Assembly: GCA_008931825.1 (NCBI GenBank)
Contig: QXVZ01002792.1
Coordinates: 1 to 27,288, forward strand
Reading direction: 5' to 3'
Length of the DNA stretch: 27,288 nt
From: Phallusia fumigata
Lineage: Eukaryota > Chordata > Ascidiacea > Phlebobranchia > Ascidiidae
The notes under the pieces were generated by a model. That model was given only the letters and a program-made list of their open reading frames with translations. It made no database searches and had not been told where the DNA came from. Below, piece after piece: positions 1-9,711 of this stretch. Made by a program: the position numbers and the translations under genes. The first letter of the stretch is position 1; each line of letters opens with the position of its first letter.

Positions 1-281
1 CTGAAATTGTTACATACTTGTTTGTTTTTACGGCACAGAACGCTTCTCTACATTGTGAGATAAAATATTCACTCTGTAACTAATCATTCCTTAAACTTCT
101 TTTCACGCTACTGCCGTGGTTCGCAAACTGTGCGTTGCGACACCTAAGTGCGCCGTTTAATTTCCAAAGGCCTCGCACAACTATCCCGTTTCGCATCTAA
201 ACTGTTTTTGTTACGAATTAAGTATTTGCATTTATTAAGGCATCTAAATTCTTATCGCTGGTGTGTCGAAGGTCGAAGCAG
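1..281. other. 3' flank of the lectin gene
   Basis: No gene is visible. An AATAAA on the minus strand at 231-236 lies about 46 bases beyond the lectin stop codon and is the best polyadenylation signal candidate. The plus-strand open frame across 148-675 is the complement of lectin exon 3 and is not supported as a gene. Confidence 0.6.
231..236 (-). promoter_or_regulatory. Candidate polyadenylation signal of the lectin gene
   Basis: AATAAA on the minus strand, a short distance after the lectin stop codon. Confidence 0.45.
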
Positions 282-640
282 TTATTTAAAAAGTGTCGCA
301 TCGAAAAAAAATGAGAAACACTGCACTACTGCATCTAAAACTTTCCGGTTATCTGCAATGTTGTCTATTTCATACATTTTTCTGGAAGTTTTGCATTCGC
401 ATTTCTCAAGCAGCCCTAAAAGTGCATCCGTTTTTCCTACCTGCTTCTCAACCGTATCCAAATCAATCATTGGTGTCGTTGCCGGTTGGTCAAAGACTTT
501 AGTAGTAAACAGTATTGGCTCGCTCGGTGTGACGTCACTGCTTATCACTGTGAAATCCGTTGTAATTTCGCTTGTTGATGTAGTAGGAACTGTGGTCAGT
601 TTGGTTTCTTTTGTTGTCGACATGACGGTTGGAGCGGTGA
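282..640 (-). CDS. Lectin exon 3: Thr-rich tail and C-terminus
   Basis: Begins after TATTTTTAG in phase 1, matching exon 2. The first half is rich in Thr, Ser and Pro (STTKETKLTTVPTTSTSEIT), as in O-glycosylated stalks. The second half (from LDTVEKQVGK) has spaced Leu/Val and a CEC pair, which could form a coiled-coil or disulphide oligomerisation segment. It stops with TAA at 282-284. Confidence 0.7.
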
Positions 641-1641
641 CTAAAAATATTTTTTTAATTGGCAAAGATTTATAGACGATCTTACACGAATCACAAAGTT
701 TTCCGGCAAAGTTTTAAAACCGTTAAATCCTAAAAACTTTTCCTGTTGAAGATTTTAAACTCCAAGGATCGTACAAGGCTAAACTGAACTACTTGATCAA
801 GCGTTAAAACAATGATTATCATAAAAACTTTTTTTAATTCCTGGCCCTAGTAAACCCAAACGATGATGCGACAGTTACGTTTAGTTATTGTTAGTTTACA
901 TCCTAATTTCTCGCTGTTTTGAAATCAAAAGACTTGATTTTCGGGTAGAAACGGATACAAATTTTTGATTTTTTCATGGTCTTACAGACTTACCTGGTTT
1001 AAAGTATGGCGACTGGCAGATTACTTTATGTTTTGAACCGCATGATACATCACTCCATAGACCTCTCAGGCCGATATAATCGATGTATCTGTATGCAACA
1101 ACAGCGCAGTCGCGATTTCGACCAGTCACTGAATTTTCTTGTCTCTCCCAAACAGAATATGTGATCGGTTCACGGCTGTACACTGAAATCCAAATACCCT
1201 CAAACTTTCCGTCTGTTATCCCCAGCCAGAAGCCGTCAGTTAAATCTGCCATATCCGCGTCTTTAATTGTTTCACGAAGAAGGTCGTCTTCTTCTTGGTT
1301 AGTTATTACCGGGACTGTCCTGCCTTTCTCGTGACAAAGGCATGTTGCTTGCTGCAATGTAACTGGTTTCGATGCGTACTTGACATAACGTTGATGCTGC
1401 GAGTTCACTTCTGCAATTAAATACAAAACTCAGACCTGCATGGTTAAAGTTATTGTGTGCATACATAAAAACACTTACTTGCAGCTGTATTAAAAATGTT
1501 AACTTCGACTGTCTTATTTCTAGCCAATGACGTCCCTAAGCACAGCATTAAAAAGCAAAATGACTGCTGTGCACTCCAACCAAAATGATCTGAACTACTT
1601 AAAAAATGCATTTTATGTTTACCGCGCACCAACTGTAACAA
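282..1641 (-). CDS. Secreted C-type lectin-domain protein with Thr-rich tail (3 exons)
   Basis: Predicted secreted lectin-like protein of about 312 aa. Exon 1 (1479-1641) gives a hydrophobic signal segment ending near CLGTSLA. Exon 2 (994-1410) encodes nearly the whole C-type lectin fold: WLGITDG, the WSDVSC motif and four canonical cysteines (about residues 78, 156, 178, 186). Exon 3 (282-640) is a Thr/Ser-rich stretch followed by a charged, probably helical C-terminus with two cysteines. Exon phases (1, 1) match with good GTAAGT donors and AG acceptors. The Ca2+/sugar EPN or QPD tripeptide is absent; the corresponding segment reads RQENSVTGRNRDC. Sugar binding is therefore uncertain. Translation could also begin at an internal Met at base 1611. 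In tunicates such proteins are mostly immune or blood-cell lectins, which is an inference here. Confidence 0.8.
994..1410 (-). CDS. Lectin exon 2: C-type lectin domain
   Basis: Begins after TTAATTGCAG and ends at CCAG|GTAAGT. It holds the four disulphide cysteines, the WLGITDG core and WSDVSC. Phase 1 in and phase 1 out agree with both neighbours. Confidence 0.85.
1479..1641 (-). CDS. Lectin exon 1: signal peptide
   Basis: Encodes the start, a hydrophobic core (SFCFLMLCLG) and a short linker, ending in phase 1 at CAA|GTAAGT. A second in-frame Met at 1611 would give a tighter 30-residue leader and may be the real start. Confidence 0.7.
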
Positions 1642-1691
1642 TTCTTACATTTTATGAAGCGATGGACTGGTTTATTCACAAAGAAAAGAAA

Positions 1692-1699
1692 TGACGTCA
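1692..1699. promoter_or_regulatory. CRE palindrome TGACGTCA upstream of the lectin gene
   Basis: A perfect CREB/ATF octamer 51 bases upstream of the first lectin ATG, where a proximal promoter would be expected. Its function is inferred from position only. Confidence 0.4.
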
Positions 1700-2516
1700 T
1701 GTAGTTTGTCCGAAAAAAATGCTTTTGTGAATTGTACTTTGAACATTTGATGATTTTTATGAGCGGTGGTTTCATTTGTATTTATTTAATTTTTTATTAC
1801 TTTTATGAAAACTGCAAAGATTGTGCAAATAAAGAAAAATCTTGACGAAAAATTAGGAGACTAATGTGTTCACTACAAAGCAAGAGTTCATGAAATGCTA
1901 CCCAAAAAGCTTCCATTCTATTGTCAGGCACAAACAATAGGTAAGTGTGTCTAAGCTTCTACTGTTACACAATAGAATATTTGGGTGAAAGAAAAAACGC
2001 CACAGCTTTTAAACTAGCGTTCTGGTCCTGTGTCATGTATTCTGTGTTTGCTCATAAACATTGAAAACACAGATTACAAGCCTTTGAGCCCCAAGGAATA
2101 TGTTTGTGCTAAACCAAAACACATTTTGAGCAGCTTATTGGCCCATTCCACTACTATGTTGTGAATTCTCAAGTTGGTGGGCACAAGTGGTTGTGTTCGA
2201 TTGCTATTGTTGTGCGGTCTTGTTCAAACAATCCAATCCTGTAACTCCCCCACCCAGTTGTGCTTATATGCTGCTGGCCTGGCCGCAAATACTTCTAGGG
2301 CAGCCTGCTTTCGAAATGTGTAACACCACAGTACAATTCTTGTTTATTGTGCATATGTGATTTTCAAACTTACCCCGTTGTATTTTAGTTTAGTATGCCT
2401 TTAGTTTTTGTTTGAAACTATGTTACTGATAATTCGATTTTTGTAACTTTTCTTTCTGACAAACTGTTACATATTGAAAATATAGAATCACAAGCCCAGC
2501 AAATGATAAAACTATA
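1700..2516. other. Intergenic DNA between lectin and PACRG
   Basis: A+T-rich sequence with no convincing coding potential on either strand and no recognised repeat. It should contain the lectin promoter (right of 1641) and whatever lies beyond the PACRG 3' end. Confidence 0.5.
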
Positions 2517-2522
2517 TTTATT
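2517..2522 (-). promoter_or_regulatory. Candidate polyadenylation signal of PACRG
   Basis: AATAAA on the minus strand about 285 bases after the PACRG stop. Another minus-strand AATAAA at 2343-2348 is an alternative. Confidence 0.35.
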
Positions 2523-2806
2523 CCCTTACTTTTTACACATAAAAACATAACAGCATAAGGATCATTCAAAACACATTGAACGGAATGAAACAATCGGTAC
2601 GACCTTTCTCCCCAAACAAAACACCACAGGCCCACATAAAAAAATCCACAAAAAATGCAGATCTTAAATCAAATTAAAAAACATGCCAACTTTTCTGTAA
2701 TAAAATCAAGCATTAAAGAATACATGAATGCCTTGCTATAGTAACCATATTTAGACACTGCTGGTAACAAGACATAAAATTGTTTGCAATCCATACAAAA
2801 CAGTCT

Positions 2807-2967
2807 TTAGTTGAGCATGCATGATTCGTATGTCGGGACCATGTACTTGATGTTAATGAAAGCATCTTCCCCTCCATGTCTTTCGAATGCCTCCAAGGTC
2901 TCCTGAATCAAGTCTCCGATATTTTCCCTTTTCTGTTGACTGTAATCGATTCCATCACCACTGTTCA
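2807..2967 (-). CDS. PACRG: PACRG exon 5 with stop
   Basis: Begins after TTTATGCAG, encodes [20 protein letters not shown] and [20 protein letters not shown], and ends YESCMLN then TAA. Confidence 0.96.
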
Positions 2968-4533
2968 CTGCATAAAAAAGGAAGATTCACAACTCAACAT
3001 TTAGTGTTTAAAGATTTTAAACCCCAGGTATTTGTTAATATTTTGGCACATTTTGAAAATAATCACTGCACCAAAAGAATTTTAATCTGCTTCTAAACTG
3101 AATCTTTTGTGTTATTTGCATTGACGTTTTTTTGCTGTGGTCTACAACACTGTATTTAAACTGTTTAAATTTTTTTGTTTTAATTTACATAACTTACAGT
3201 TGTTGTTCTTGAAAATGTTCAGAATAGGTAGGATCTGTCTATAGTAGGGAACAAGCGCCTCTCCCACCATGTCAGCGGAAACTACCAGATGTTGCAAAAC
3301 CTTCAGGGTGGTGCAAATTACTGGGCGGTTTCTGGTGTTCAGGGCATCTAAAAAAACAATTGTGAGTGGTCAGAATACTCATAAAATGATCTCCCACTTT
3401 AAACTGATCCACTTTTAGCCATGTCAACCCAACAAAGGTTAGTACAAAAAGGAATATATCTACTGCCATAAATACCTCCGTTTTTATAGATAGTAAAGAT
3501 TTTTTTACACATGTTCTGGAAAAAACAAGACTTGAAACAACAAAATCGCTTTTTTTGGTGTTATTTCTTTTTAGCAAAAACCTTTTTTTATACCGATTAT
3601 ATGTGACTATTTTTATTCAGTGACTAATACCTTGATGCTAAAAACTTGCTGGTCGGTTCAGCTTTAACAAAACTTACTTTTAATAGGAATGATCAGTTGT
3701 GGAATAACAGGCAAAATTTTGGATCCGCCATGTTCAAGCATATCATGGACACCCTGTCGGGCAAAGAATTCATATGGGTGGACAGTTTCGCACAGACCAT
3801 CGTAAAATAATGGGAGGTAGTGATGGTAGTCTAGCTTCTCAATTTCAACCTGGCAAAAAAGATTTTTAGTAAATTTCAAACAGAGGTTTGTATGATGTTT
3901 TGTGACCAGAGCTTACACAGAAATTTGAAAATATGCAATGAACCTCATGATGCAGCTGAGAACAATAGCATTAACAAACCAACTACATACCAAGCAGTAA
4001 AGGTAGGACAAGTGTATTGCAAATTACTCTTTTCTTAGGATTGCCATACTTTCCATGCTATCCTGTTCCCCTTGGTGTCATGCTCCAAAGCAATGGGAAA
4101 GTCACCACGTTCGTAGAACTTCCTGAACGCTGTTGGTTTTGCTGGTCGTGATTTGAAGGCATCGGCTGCTGGAGGCCCTTTCACCTGTAAATAAATCAAA
4201 CTTATCTATTTGTTTTATTTTATCCACAGTGGTTGAAACTACGACAACTTGTCAAGGTAGTTTAAGTTGCCCATACTGTTGACTTTTATATGGCTACGCT
4301 GTTGTTATCTTTTGACATTGCTAACCCTGGAAACCTGTATTAATGCAAAAATTTAAATGGAAAACAACTTTCAGGTAAGCTTTGATAATGCACAAAAAGT
4401 ATGTTCCTAACACTCACTAAAATACTTCCAGGGCCAACAGGGAGGTAACAGCACATACCTTTGAGTTCTTCATGTAGGACTGCAACGAAAATCCCTGCGA
4501 GCGACATTGCTTGTGTACTGCAGTAGAAGACAT
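2807..4533 (-). CDS. PACRG: Parkin co-regulated gene protein PACRG (5 exons, complete)
   Basis: PACRG is an armadillo-like protein of the inner junction between A and B tubules of axonemal doublet microtubules, needed for motile cilia and sperm flagella. The model has exons 4459-4533, 4050-4184, 3678-3849, 3198-3347 and 2807-2967, total 693 bases, 230 aa. All junctions are GT/AG and in phase. Diagnostic segments include [95 protein letters not shown] and the C-terminal [14 protein letters not shown]. These follow the vertebrate protein closely from the conserved core to the end. The divergent N-terminus is short, only 25 residues in exon 1. No plus-strand gene lies head-to-head with it. Confidence 0.96.
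3198..3347 (-). CDS. PACRG: PACRG exon 4
   Basis: Begins after TTTTTTTAG and ends at AACT|GTAAGT. Contains [20 protein letters not shown] and [16 protein letters not shown]. Confidence 0.95.
3678..3849 (-). CDS. PACRG: PACRG exon 3
   Basis: Begins after TTTGCCAG and ends at AAAA|GTAAGT in phase 1. Contains [18 protein letters not shown] and [19 protein letters not shown]. Confidence 0.97.
4050..4184 (-). CDS. PACRG: PACRG exon 2
   Basis: 45 codons between TTTACAG and AAA|GTATGG, phase 0 at both ends. Contains the conserved [17 protein letters not shown] segment. Confidence 0.95.
4459..4533 (-). CDS. PACRG: PACRG exon 1
   Basis: 25 codons from ATG to Lys, ending at AAAG|GTATGT in phase 0. 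This is the variable N-terminal part ([20 protein letters not shown]...). Confidence 0.85.
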
Positions 4534-4986
4534 CTTGATGTCAAATTTACCCTAACCCCAAATTTGACCAAAATTCCTACTTCTGTTAAAAAAAAGTTCA
4601 GTTCTTTTATCTGTAGAAAGGTTACCCTCTGACAGAAGTACAAATTGTTAAATAGTTTGTTTGGTGGGATTCACAAGCATGTTTAAATTTTTACCAGCTT
4701 TGTTTTCATGCGTTTTCAAGAGGTTTGTAACATTTAATTTCAGTTTTTGTTTAAAATGCCATAATTCTAGCTCAATGTACAAACTTATTAATGCAAGTAG
4801 GGTTAGCAAGTATCTTTTAGTAATCTTTAGGCTTGCTATTCTTATTTTCTGTATTTTCTATTTGAGTTTGTTAGTATAGCAGTAATTAAAAAATATTACT
4901 AGCACACTGCACACAACAAAACCCTTATAATTCTGATGAATTTATACACTTTTTACTGTATAGGTTGTGGAGTTGTAAATACAGCT
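4534..4986. other. PACRG upstream region
   Basis: Non-coding DNA upstream of the PACRG start. The short plus-strand frame at 4661-4879 is a low-complexity hydrophobic chance frame without splice or start support. Confidence 0.5.
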
Positions 4987-4994
4987 CTCTAGGT

Positions 4995-5273
4995 CAGTGA
5001 TTTTAAATTATTTTGCACCACAACCCATAATAGCAAACAAATACCCTCCTTCAAAAACTTCTATTAAAACATGAAATATGTTTCTAGGATGCATTAATAT
5101 CTTCTTGACTGTGAATTACAGGTTAGAATGGTTTTTGATATTTTAAATGGGCTTCTAACCACTCTATTTTTCCACTAAAATTCTTTTAATACCTAAAACT
5201 ATACAACTATACTCAAACACCTTGTTCCCCTAAAAAAGGCTGGTAATCTATTACCTCCAAGTTGAAAATACTG
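4995..5273. mobile_element. hAT-like miniature inverted-repeat element, degenerate
   Basis: The left end CAGTGATTTTAAATT and the reverse complement of the right end (CAGTATTTTCAACTT) are similar. The left end continues with a GCACCACAACCC stretch typical of hAT termini. Flanks 4987-4994 (CTCTAGGT) and 5274-5281 (CTCTAGAA) agree at 6 of 8 positions, as an aged 8-bp target duplication would. There is no transposase coding, so the element is non-autonomous. Confidence 0.5.
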
Positions 5274-5281
5274 CTCTAGAA

Positions 5282-6297
5282 TGTACCAAGAGTGTTGTTT
5301 CTGGTGTATCCGACAATCTAGGTTCCATTTCGACCAAAAAATACAATATCAGTGCACCTGCCGTTTGTTAAACATCGCAAAAAATTTGCTTACTGTGCTC
5401 TGGGCAGAAAATCGATCAGAATCACCTGCCTAGTTAAAAAATTCATCGATAATAATCATAACACCTAGCCTGGCTGAGCTATATTGCCTTAAAAGAGGAG
5501 AAACGTATATTATTCGTCAACAACCAGTGCCTGGTAACTTTCTTTGCAATGCGACCATCGTAAGTAACGGAGCGCACTGTTGCTATGCGACCGTTAACTA
5601 TGTAAGGGTCAAAGGTGAACTGGTATTTTTTTTTCAAAAAGGGAAAATGTAAATTTTAGGTAATATGTGATACAAACAAAGTAATTATAACCCTTTTTTA
5701 AGTTTGTAAAAAAAGCAAACAGAAACTACCATTTACGCTTGTTTAGTAACTTCCACCCCTGCCAAGGATATTGAATTGTGCGTACGACGACCTGGATGCA
5801 CAGGGCGTTTGGTGCTTTTTGTGTTTCAAACCGTACTGCCTTCCTTGCCTGTATTACGCAGTTTTTACCAGAATGCACTCTCTTTCTAGTCACAAACACA
5901 TTTCGTTTTCTTGTATTATCACGCACGATAAACGCAATGTTGTACCTCAAAAACGAAACAGATACAGATGCGATGGCAAGAAAAAAGGCGACGCATGAAG
6001 ACAATTTTGTACTTTCCTGAAGTCATGCATGCACGTTTCCTTCACTGCCGTTAAGGTCAAATGTCACTTGTTCCTCGCAGTAGTAGCCTTTGTGACCAAT
6101 ACCTCGATGGTCACTGGGTATCGAATACTTATTCACTGCAGCATGCCATCTTAACAAAGAAAGTAGGTTTTCTATTAGGCTTAAGCATGTATTAAGTCAA
6201 CCACAAAAGAATAATCTTTTCATGAATAGGGATGTAAAACAATAACAATGCAAAGCCATTTTTGTGTTAACTGCTGTGGAGCAAACTGTTTGATTCG
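5282..6297. other. Intergenic DNA between PACRG and the LRR protein gene
   Basis: The segment 5520-5610 has more CpG than its surroundings and contains GTTGCTATGCGACC (5579-5592), resembling an RFX X-box. The segment 5726-6010 is open on both strands, but no product is recognisable and no splice structure fits. No parkin-like coding sequence is seen. Confidence 0.45.
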
Positions 6298-6457
6298 TCA
6301 ACTACGCGGCAGTTTTAATTTTAAGAAAAATATTTCTTTAGTTTTTACAACATCTTTATGGACGTCAAAACACCAGGCCATGTTCTGTGTTATTGTAGCT
6401 TGCATATGAACCGTAAAAGTGCTGGTGCCAGACAGCTTTGCGCAGCCACCTAGCGGA
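6298..6457 (-). CDS. LRR protein exon 4: tentative cytoplasmic tail
   Basis: A good acceptor (TTTTTTCTTAG) in the required phase 2 opens a 160-base frame ending in TGA. The sequence (NPLGGCAKLSGTSTFTVHMQ...) has no known motif, so support is only splice site and phase. Confidence 0.45.
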
Positions 6458-9400
6458 CTAAGAAAAAACAAGTAAAACACTATTGAAATAAAGCAATTAG
6501 TGTTTAAAAACTTTCACTAACTAGCAAATGATTTGACACAAAAACCGAACTTACTTAACGGTATCTTCTTCAGAATTGCCACAATTTTTCAAAAACGTCC
6601 AGTAGGCGATGAACTTTGACCGATTAAGATAACCGACCATAATACTGACCAACGCCAGCACTGTGCCGCAAATCACGATGAAGGCCAGCTGTGCTGGAGT
6701 GAGTTTGAATTCTTTCTCGCCCCAATCGCTGTGACAATAGTGAATCTGAAGCTCGTCGAGTTGCAACAGGGTCAAACCTGAACACAAAGTAGAACGTTTT
6801 GTTTGTTTATTTATTTATTATTTCTTCATTTGTTTTGGAGGGGGTGGGGGCTTGTTTTATGACGTCATTGCCGACAACTGTTGTGGGTGTCATAGGTTTT
6901 CTATGACCTAATTTTTACTAAACGATACATACTGTATAGTTTAAATTACCAACGTGATTTGCACTAAATACAGCAGTTTATAAAGTTTCACATTTCAGGG
7001 GCCTATGGGTCCCAATGTAAAGGTGAACTGGGGTGAAAAGTTGTCAGTGCACAATTTCAGATGCCGATCTAACATGTGCGGAAATTGAAAGAAATTCGGA
7101 CGACACTTATCAAAACGCGTTAGACATACATTAAAAAACAGAGGGACCCGAAACAAGATGTACGACGTCACAGCGAAGAACACTGCATTTTTTTGCTTCC
7201 TGTACCTGCTTTGTAACGCTGACAGCGACAGGTAGAAAGAAACTGATAAAGCATGACTGCTAACACAATCCGTATTGATCTGTGTTCTAAATGCCATTTG
7301 CACAAAGCAGCTTATGAATAATAGAAAGACCACAAAACTCAGAGGGACTATTCCACTATTACGTATCGCGCCCTCGAATGCACTTGCACACTTGCCACAA
7401 AGGGACTTGAAATCCGTCAATAAATTGTTTCAAAATGACATGCTTGGGCACCCAACTATTAGGTTTTGTGATATTTCTGAAAAATCTGAAACCGCTATAG
7501 CGAAACAGTGGTGCAACCGGGTCGTGCATGCTAGTTTAAAGTGGAGAGCATAGCGTGGTCAACCAAGGACAGCAATATGAATAAAGGCTGAAAAGTTTCG
7601 AATTATAATACAATACTAATGTTCTAAAATATACTGTTTTGGCAATAATTCATTTTAAATCTCGAATTTTAAAAGTCGTTTTGTTTTTTTTTGGTATTGT
7701 CAGGGATACCACACCGAACAATGAAAGATAGTGTTTCTGTCCCTTTGTGTCATTTATTATACGTTTTCCAACGATTTACTTCATCAAAGGCAAACAAAAT
7801 GAAAATTTTAGTCGTCTTTGCTTTACAAAAAGTAAATAAGCAAACATACTTTGGTTTAAGTGTTTTTCATAGTTCAAAAAGAAAAAAAAGATCTGTTTTT
7901 GAACCTGACTACCTGATAAAAACGCACTTTAAATCGAATACTTTATAGAAAAACTTAAGAAAACCCCAGAAAGAAACTACTAAAAACATCTCCAATTTTC
8001 AAAATTCTGCTGTATTTTAGTCTATTTATGCATTTATCTGCTCCTAGAAAGATTAAACACAGAACGGCAGGTTACCTCTCAAAGGTGGGGGTTTGTCGCA
8101 TGCCAGCTTATCCCAGTCGGAAATAATCACCTTTCCACCTCCCTCAAACAGAAAATGCATAGCAGTCTTGATGGTACAACTGCAGTCCATAGGGTTTCCT
8201 CCAAGTAATAACTTGACTTGCGGCTTTTCGATATCGCTATCCAGAAAACGGTTCTGGCTTGAACGATGTTTGGTCCAAATAGTCTGAGAATGATGCAAAA
8301 TCTCGTCACTGAAACCGGTGATGTTGTTGTACGTCATGTCAACGTAGATTTTTCGGACTGAGTTTATAACGCCCACTAGGGGCGCTGGAGTGTCTTCGCT
8401 TGGAATTGGTTTCAAATTGTCCAGATAGGCCTTAGATTCAGCAATTCCGTCGAAGATTGCCCACAGCGTTATTACAGTTTCTTGGACGAAATTGTTGTGT
8501 GCAAAACTGAGAAGCTCAATCTGGGAGTTCACCACGATGTCCTGAAGTAACGTAATGTCCAAGAATCGCAAACCGTTGTTCCCTAAACTTAAACGCTGGA
8601 GGTTTGGGAACTTCAGCGACTTTCGGTCCGGCATATAAATGCCTCCAAGTCTAATTCCTGGCACAAACTTAGTCTTGAAAACCCTCCAAACTGCGTTTGG
8701 GGCTTCTAGGCTGGCAACAACGTTTCGAACGCTCAAGTTTTGCAAACTCCATGACACCGGCCACAGAAAAGAGTCATAAAATGCCCGCACAAAAGGATTT
8801 CCATCCAAAACCAAACTTGTCAAGTTTTCGAAGGTGGAAAATGCGTCGGTGTCAATAAATTTGATTCCATTGTTGCTTAGGTCCAAGAAATAAACTTGGC
8901 TGAAATTTTTTAAGCTCCCAGAATACAAAGTGTTATTAGGTACACGATTGTCAGTGTAAGTCAGAGCAGTAATCCCTCCCGGTATATTTGGGAGGGCGAT
9001 GCGACCCCCTGTACATTTGACCTCTGAACTGTCGGAGGGGCAAAAGCATTTGTTTGGACAGTTCGACCGATGACGTGTGGTGACGTAGGACCGATCCGTT
9101 GTGACGTAAGGATACTCTGTTGTGTCGGTTAACGATGGATAAACTGCAAAAAACGTTAAGGTCAAAGATGATTTTTGCACAAAAATGTCGAACGCACAAA
9201 AACATTAAACGGACGCTAATAAGCTGAACTAATGAAAACGAAATGAAAATATAACTGATAGGATTTGTATATTTTTGGTACCACCAGAATATCTTATGTA
9301 CTCTGTTCCCAGTAGCTCTTTTGTAACGGCAAAATATTTGCCACATATGGGAGGAATATCTTAAGTAGCTACTACATCTATCATTTTCACATTTATTTGG

Positions 9401-9711
9401 AGGAAAATAAAGAGTTTCTACGGTTACCGTTCATTTTGCAGACTTGCATAACGCATTTTAAAACTTTTGAAATGTCATTTGAACTTTAAAAGTGACACAT
9501 CCACCCTAATGTTCCAAATGGGCTGGAATTTACGCAACTCGGCCATCATAATAACAACAAGAAGTCATAAGAGCTGTATTAACTTACCGTCGGTGTTGTT
9601 AATTGGTTCCGGAGCCTCAGTAACTGCAGCTGTCTGTTTCGCTGTAGAAACTTTCAGCATTGCAAGCAGCACTCCAGTTGTAGTAAGAAACACCCACAAT
9701 CTAAGAGTCAT
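6298..9711 (-). CDS. Single-pass leucine-rich-repeat membrane protein (4 exons)
   Basis: Predicted type I membrane protein of about 524 aa, of no family I can name. Exon 1 (9588-9711) starts MTLRLWVFLTTTGVLLAM, a signal peptide. Exon 2 (8076-9143) holds an LRRNT cap (CPNKCFCPSDSSEVKC, about residues 70-85), LRR motifs (YFLDLSNNGIKFIDTDAF, LTSLVLDGNPF, LQRLSLGNNGLRFLD) and most of an LRRCT (GNPMDCSCTIKTAMHFL). Exon 3 (6555-6777) completes the cap (IHYC) and adds a helix (LAFIVICGTVLALVSIMVGY, residues 428-447). Exon 4 (6298-6457) is a tentative tail. Phases 1, 1, 2 all match. No TIR, death or kinase domain is visible, so it is not a Toll-like receptor as read. Role may be adhesion or recognition (inference). 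Confidence 0.85.
6555..6777 (-). CDS. LRR protein exon 3: cap end and transmembrane helix
   Basis: Follows TTGTGTTCAG in phase 1. Encodes the last LRRCT cysteine, one membrane helix and a juxtamembrane NRSKFIAYWTFLKNCGNSEE. The donor is TTAA|GTAAGT; an unspliced read would stop immediately after DTVK. Confidence 0.85.
6778..8075 (-). other. Intron 2 of the LRR protein gene
   Basis: About 1.3 kb. Contains a perfect TGACGTCA at 6860-6867. Open frames at 6995-7420 (minus) and 7275-7553 (plus) overlap on opposite strands, carry no recognised domain and look like chance or old repeat sequence. Confidence 0.6.
8076..9143 (-). CDS. LRR protein exon 2: ectodomain
   Basis: A single 1068-base exon, large for this locus, starting after TTTTTTGCAG and ending AGAG|GTAACC. 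It covers LRRNT, the repeats and the first part of LRRCT. Without splicing, the frame would stop a few codons after the donor (NLPFCV), breaking the cysteine cap; splicing to exon 3 restores it. Confidence 0.9.
9144..9587 (-). other. Intron 1 of the LRR protein gene
   Basis: About 440 bases between the signal-peptide exon and the ectodomain exon. No other feature seen. Confidence 0.7.
9588..9711 (-). CDS. LRR protein exon 1: signal peptide
   Basis: 41 codons plus one base, ending GACG|GTAAGT. The hydrophobic core is followed by KVSTAKQTAAVTEAPEPINN, a Thr/Pro linker. Confidence 0.8.

Noticed and set aside
5726..6020. Overlapping open frames on both strands, one Cys-rich on the plus strand
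   Set aside because: Not recognisable as parkin or any RING-type domain; there is no compatible splicing and opposite-strand frames mirror each other.
6995..7553. Long open frames within intron 2 of the LRR protein gene
   Set aside because: They overlap antisense to one another and lack domains; they lie inside an intron whose flanking exons already join in phase.
282..9711. Same-strand genes considered as a tunicate operon
   Set aside because: Gaps of roughly 1-1.8 kb are far larger than the short spacers of known Ciona operons.
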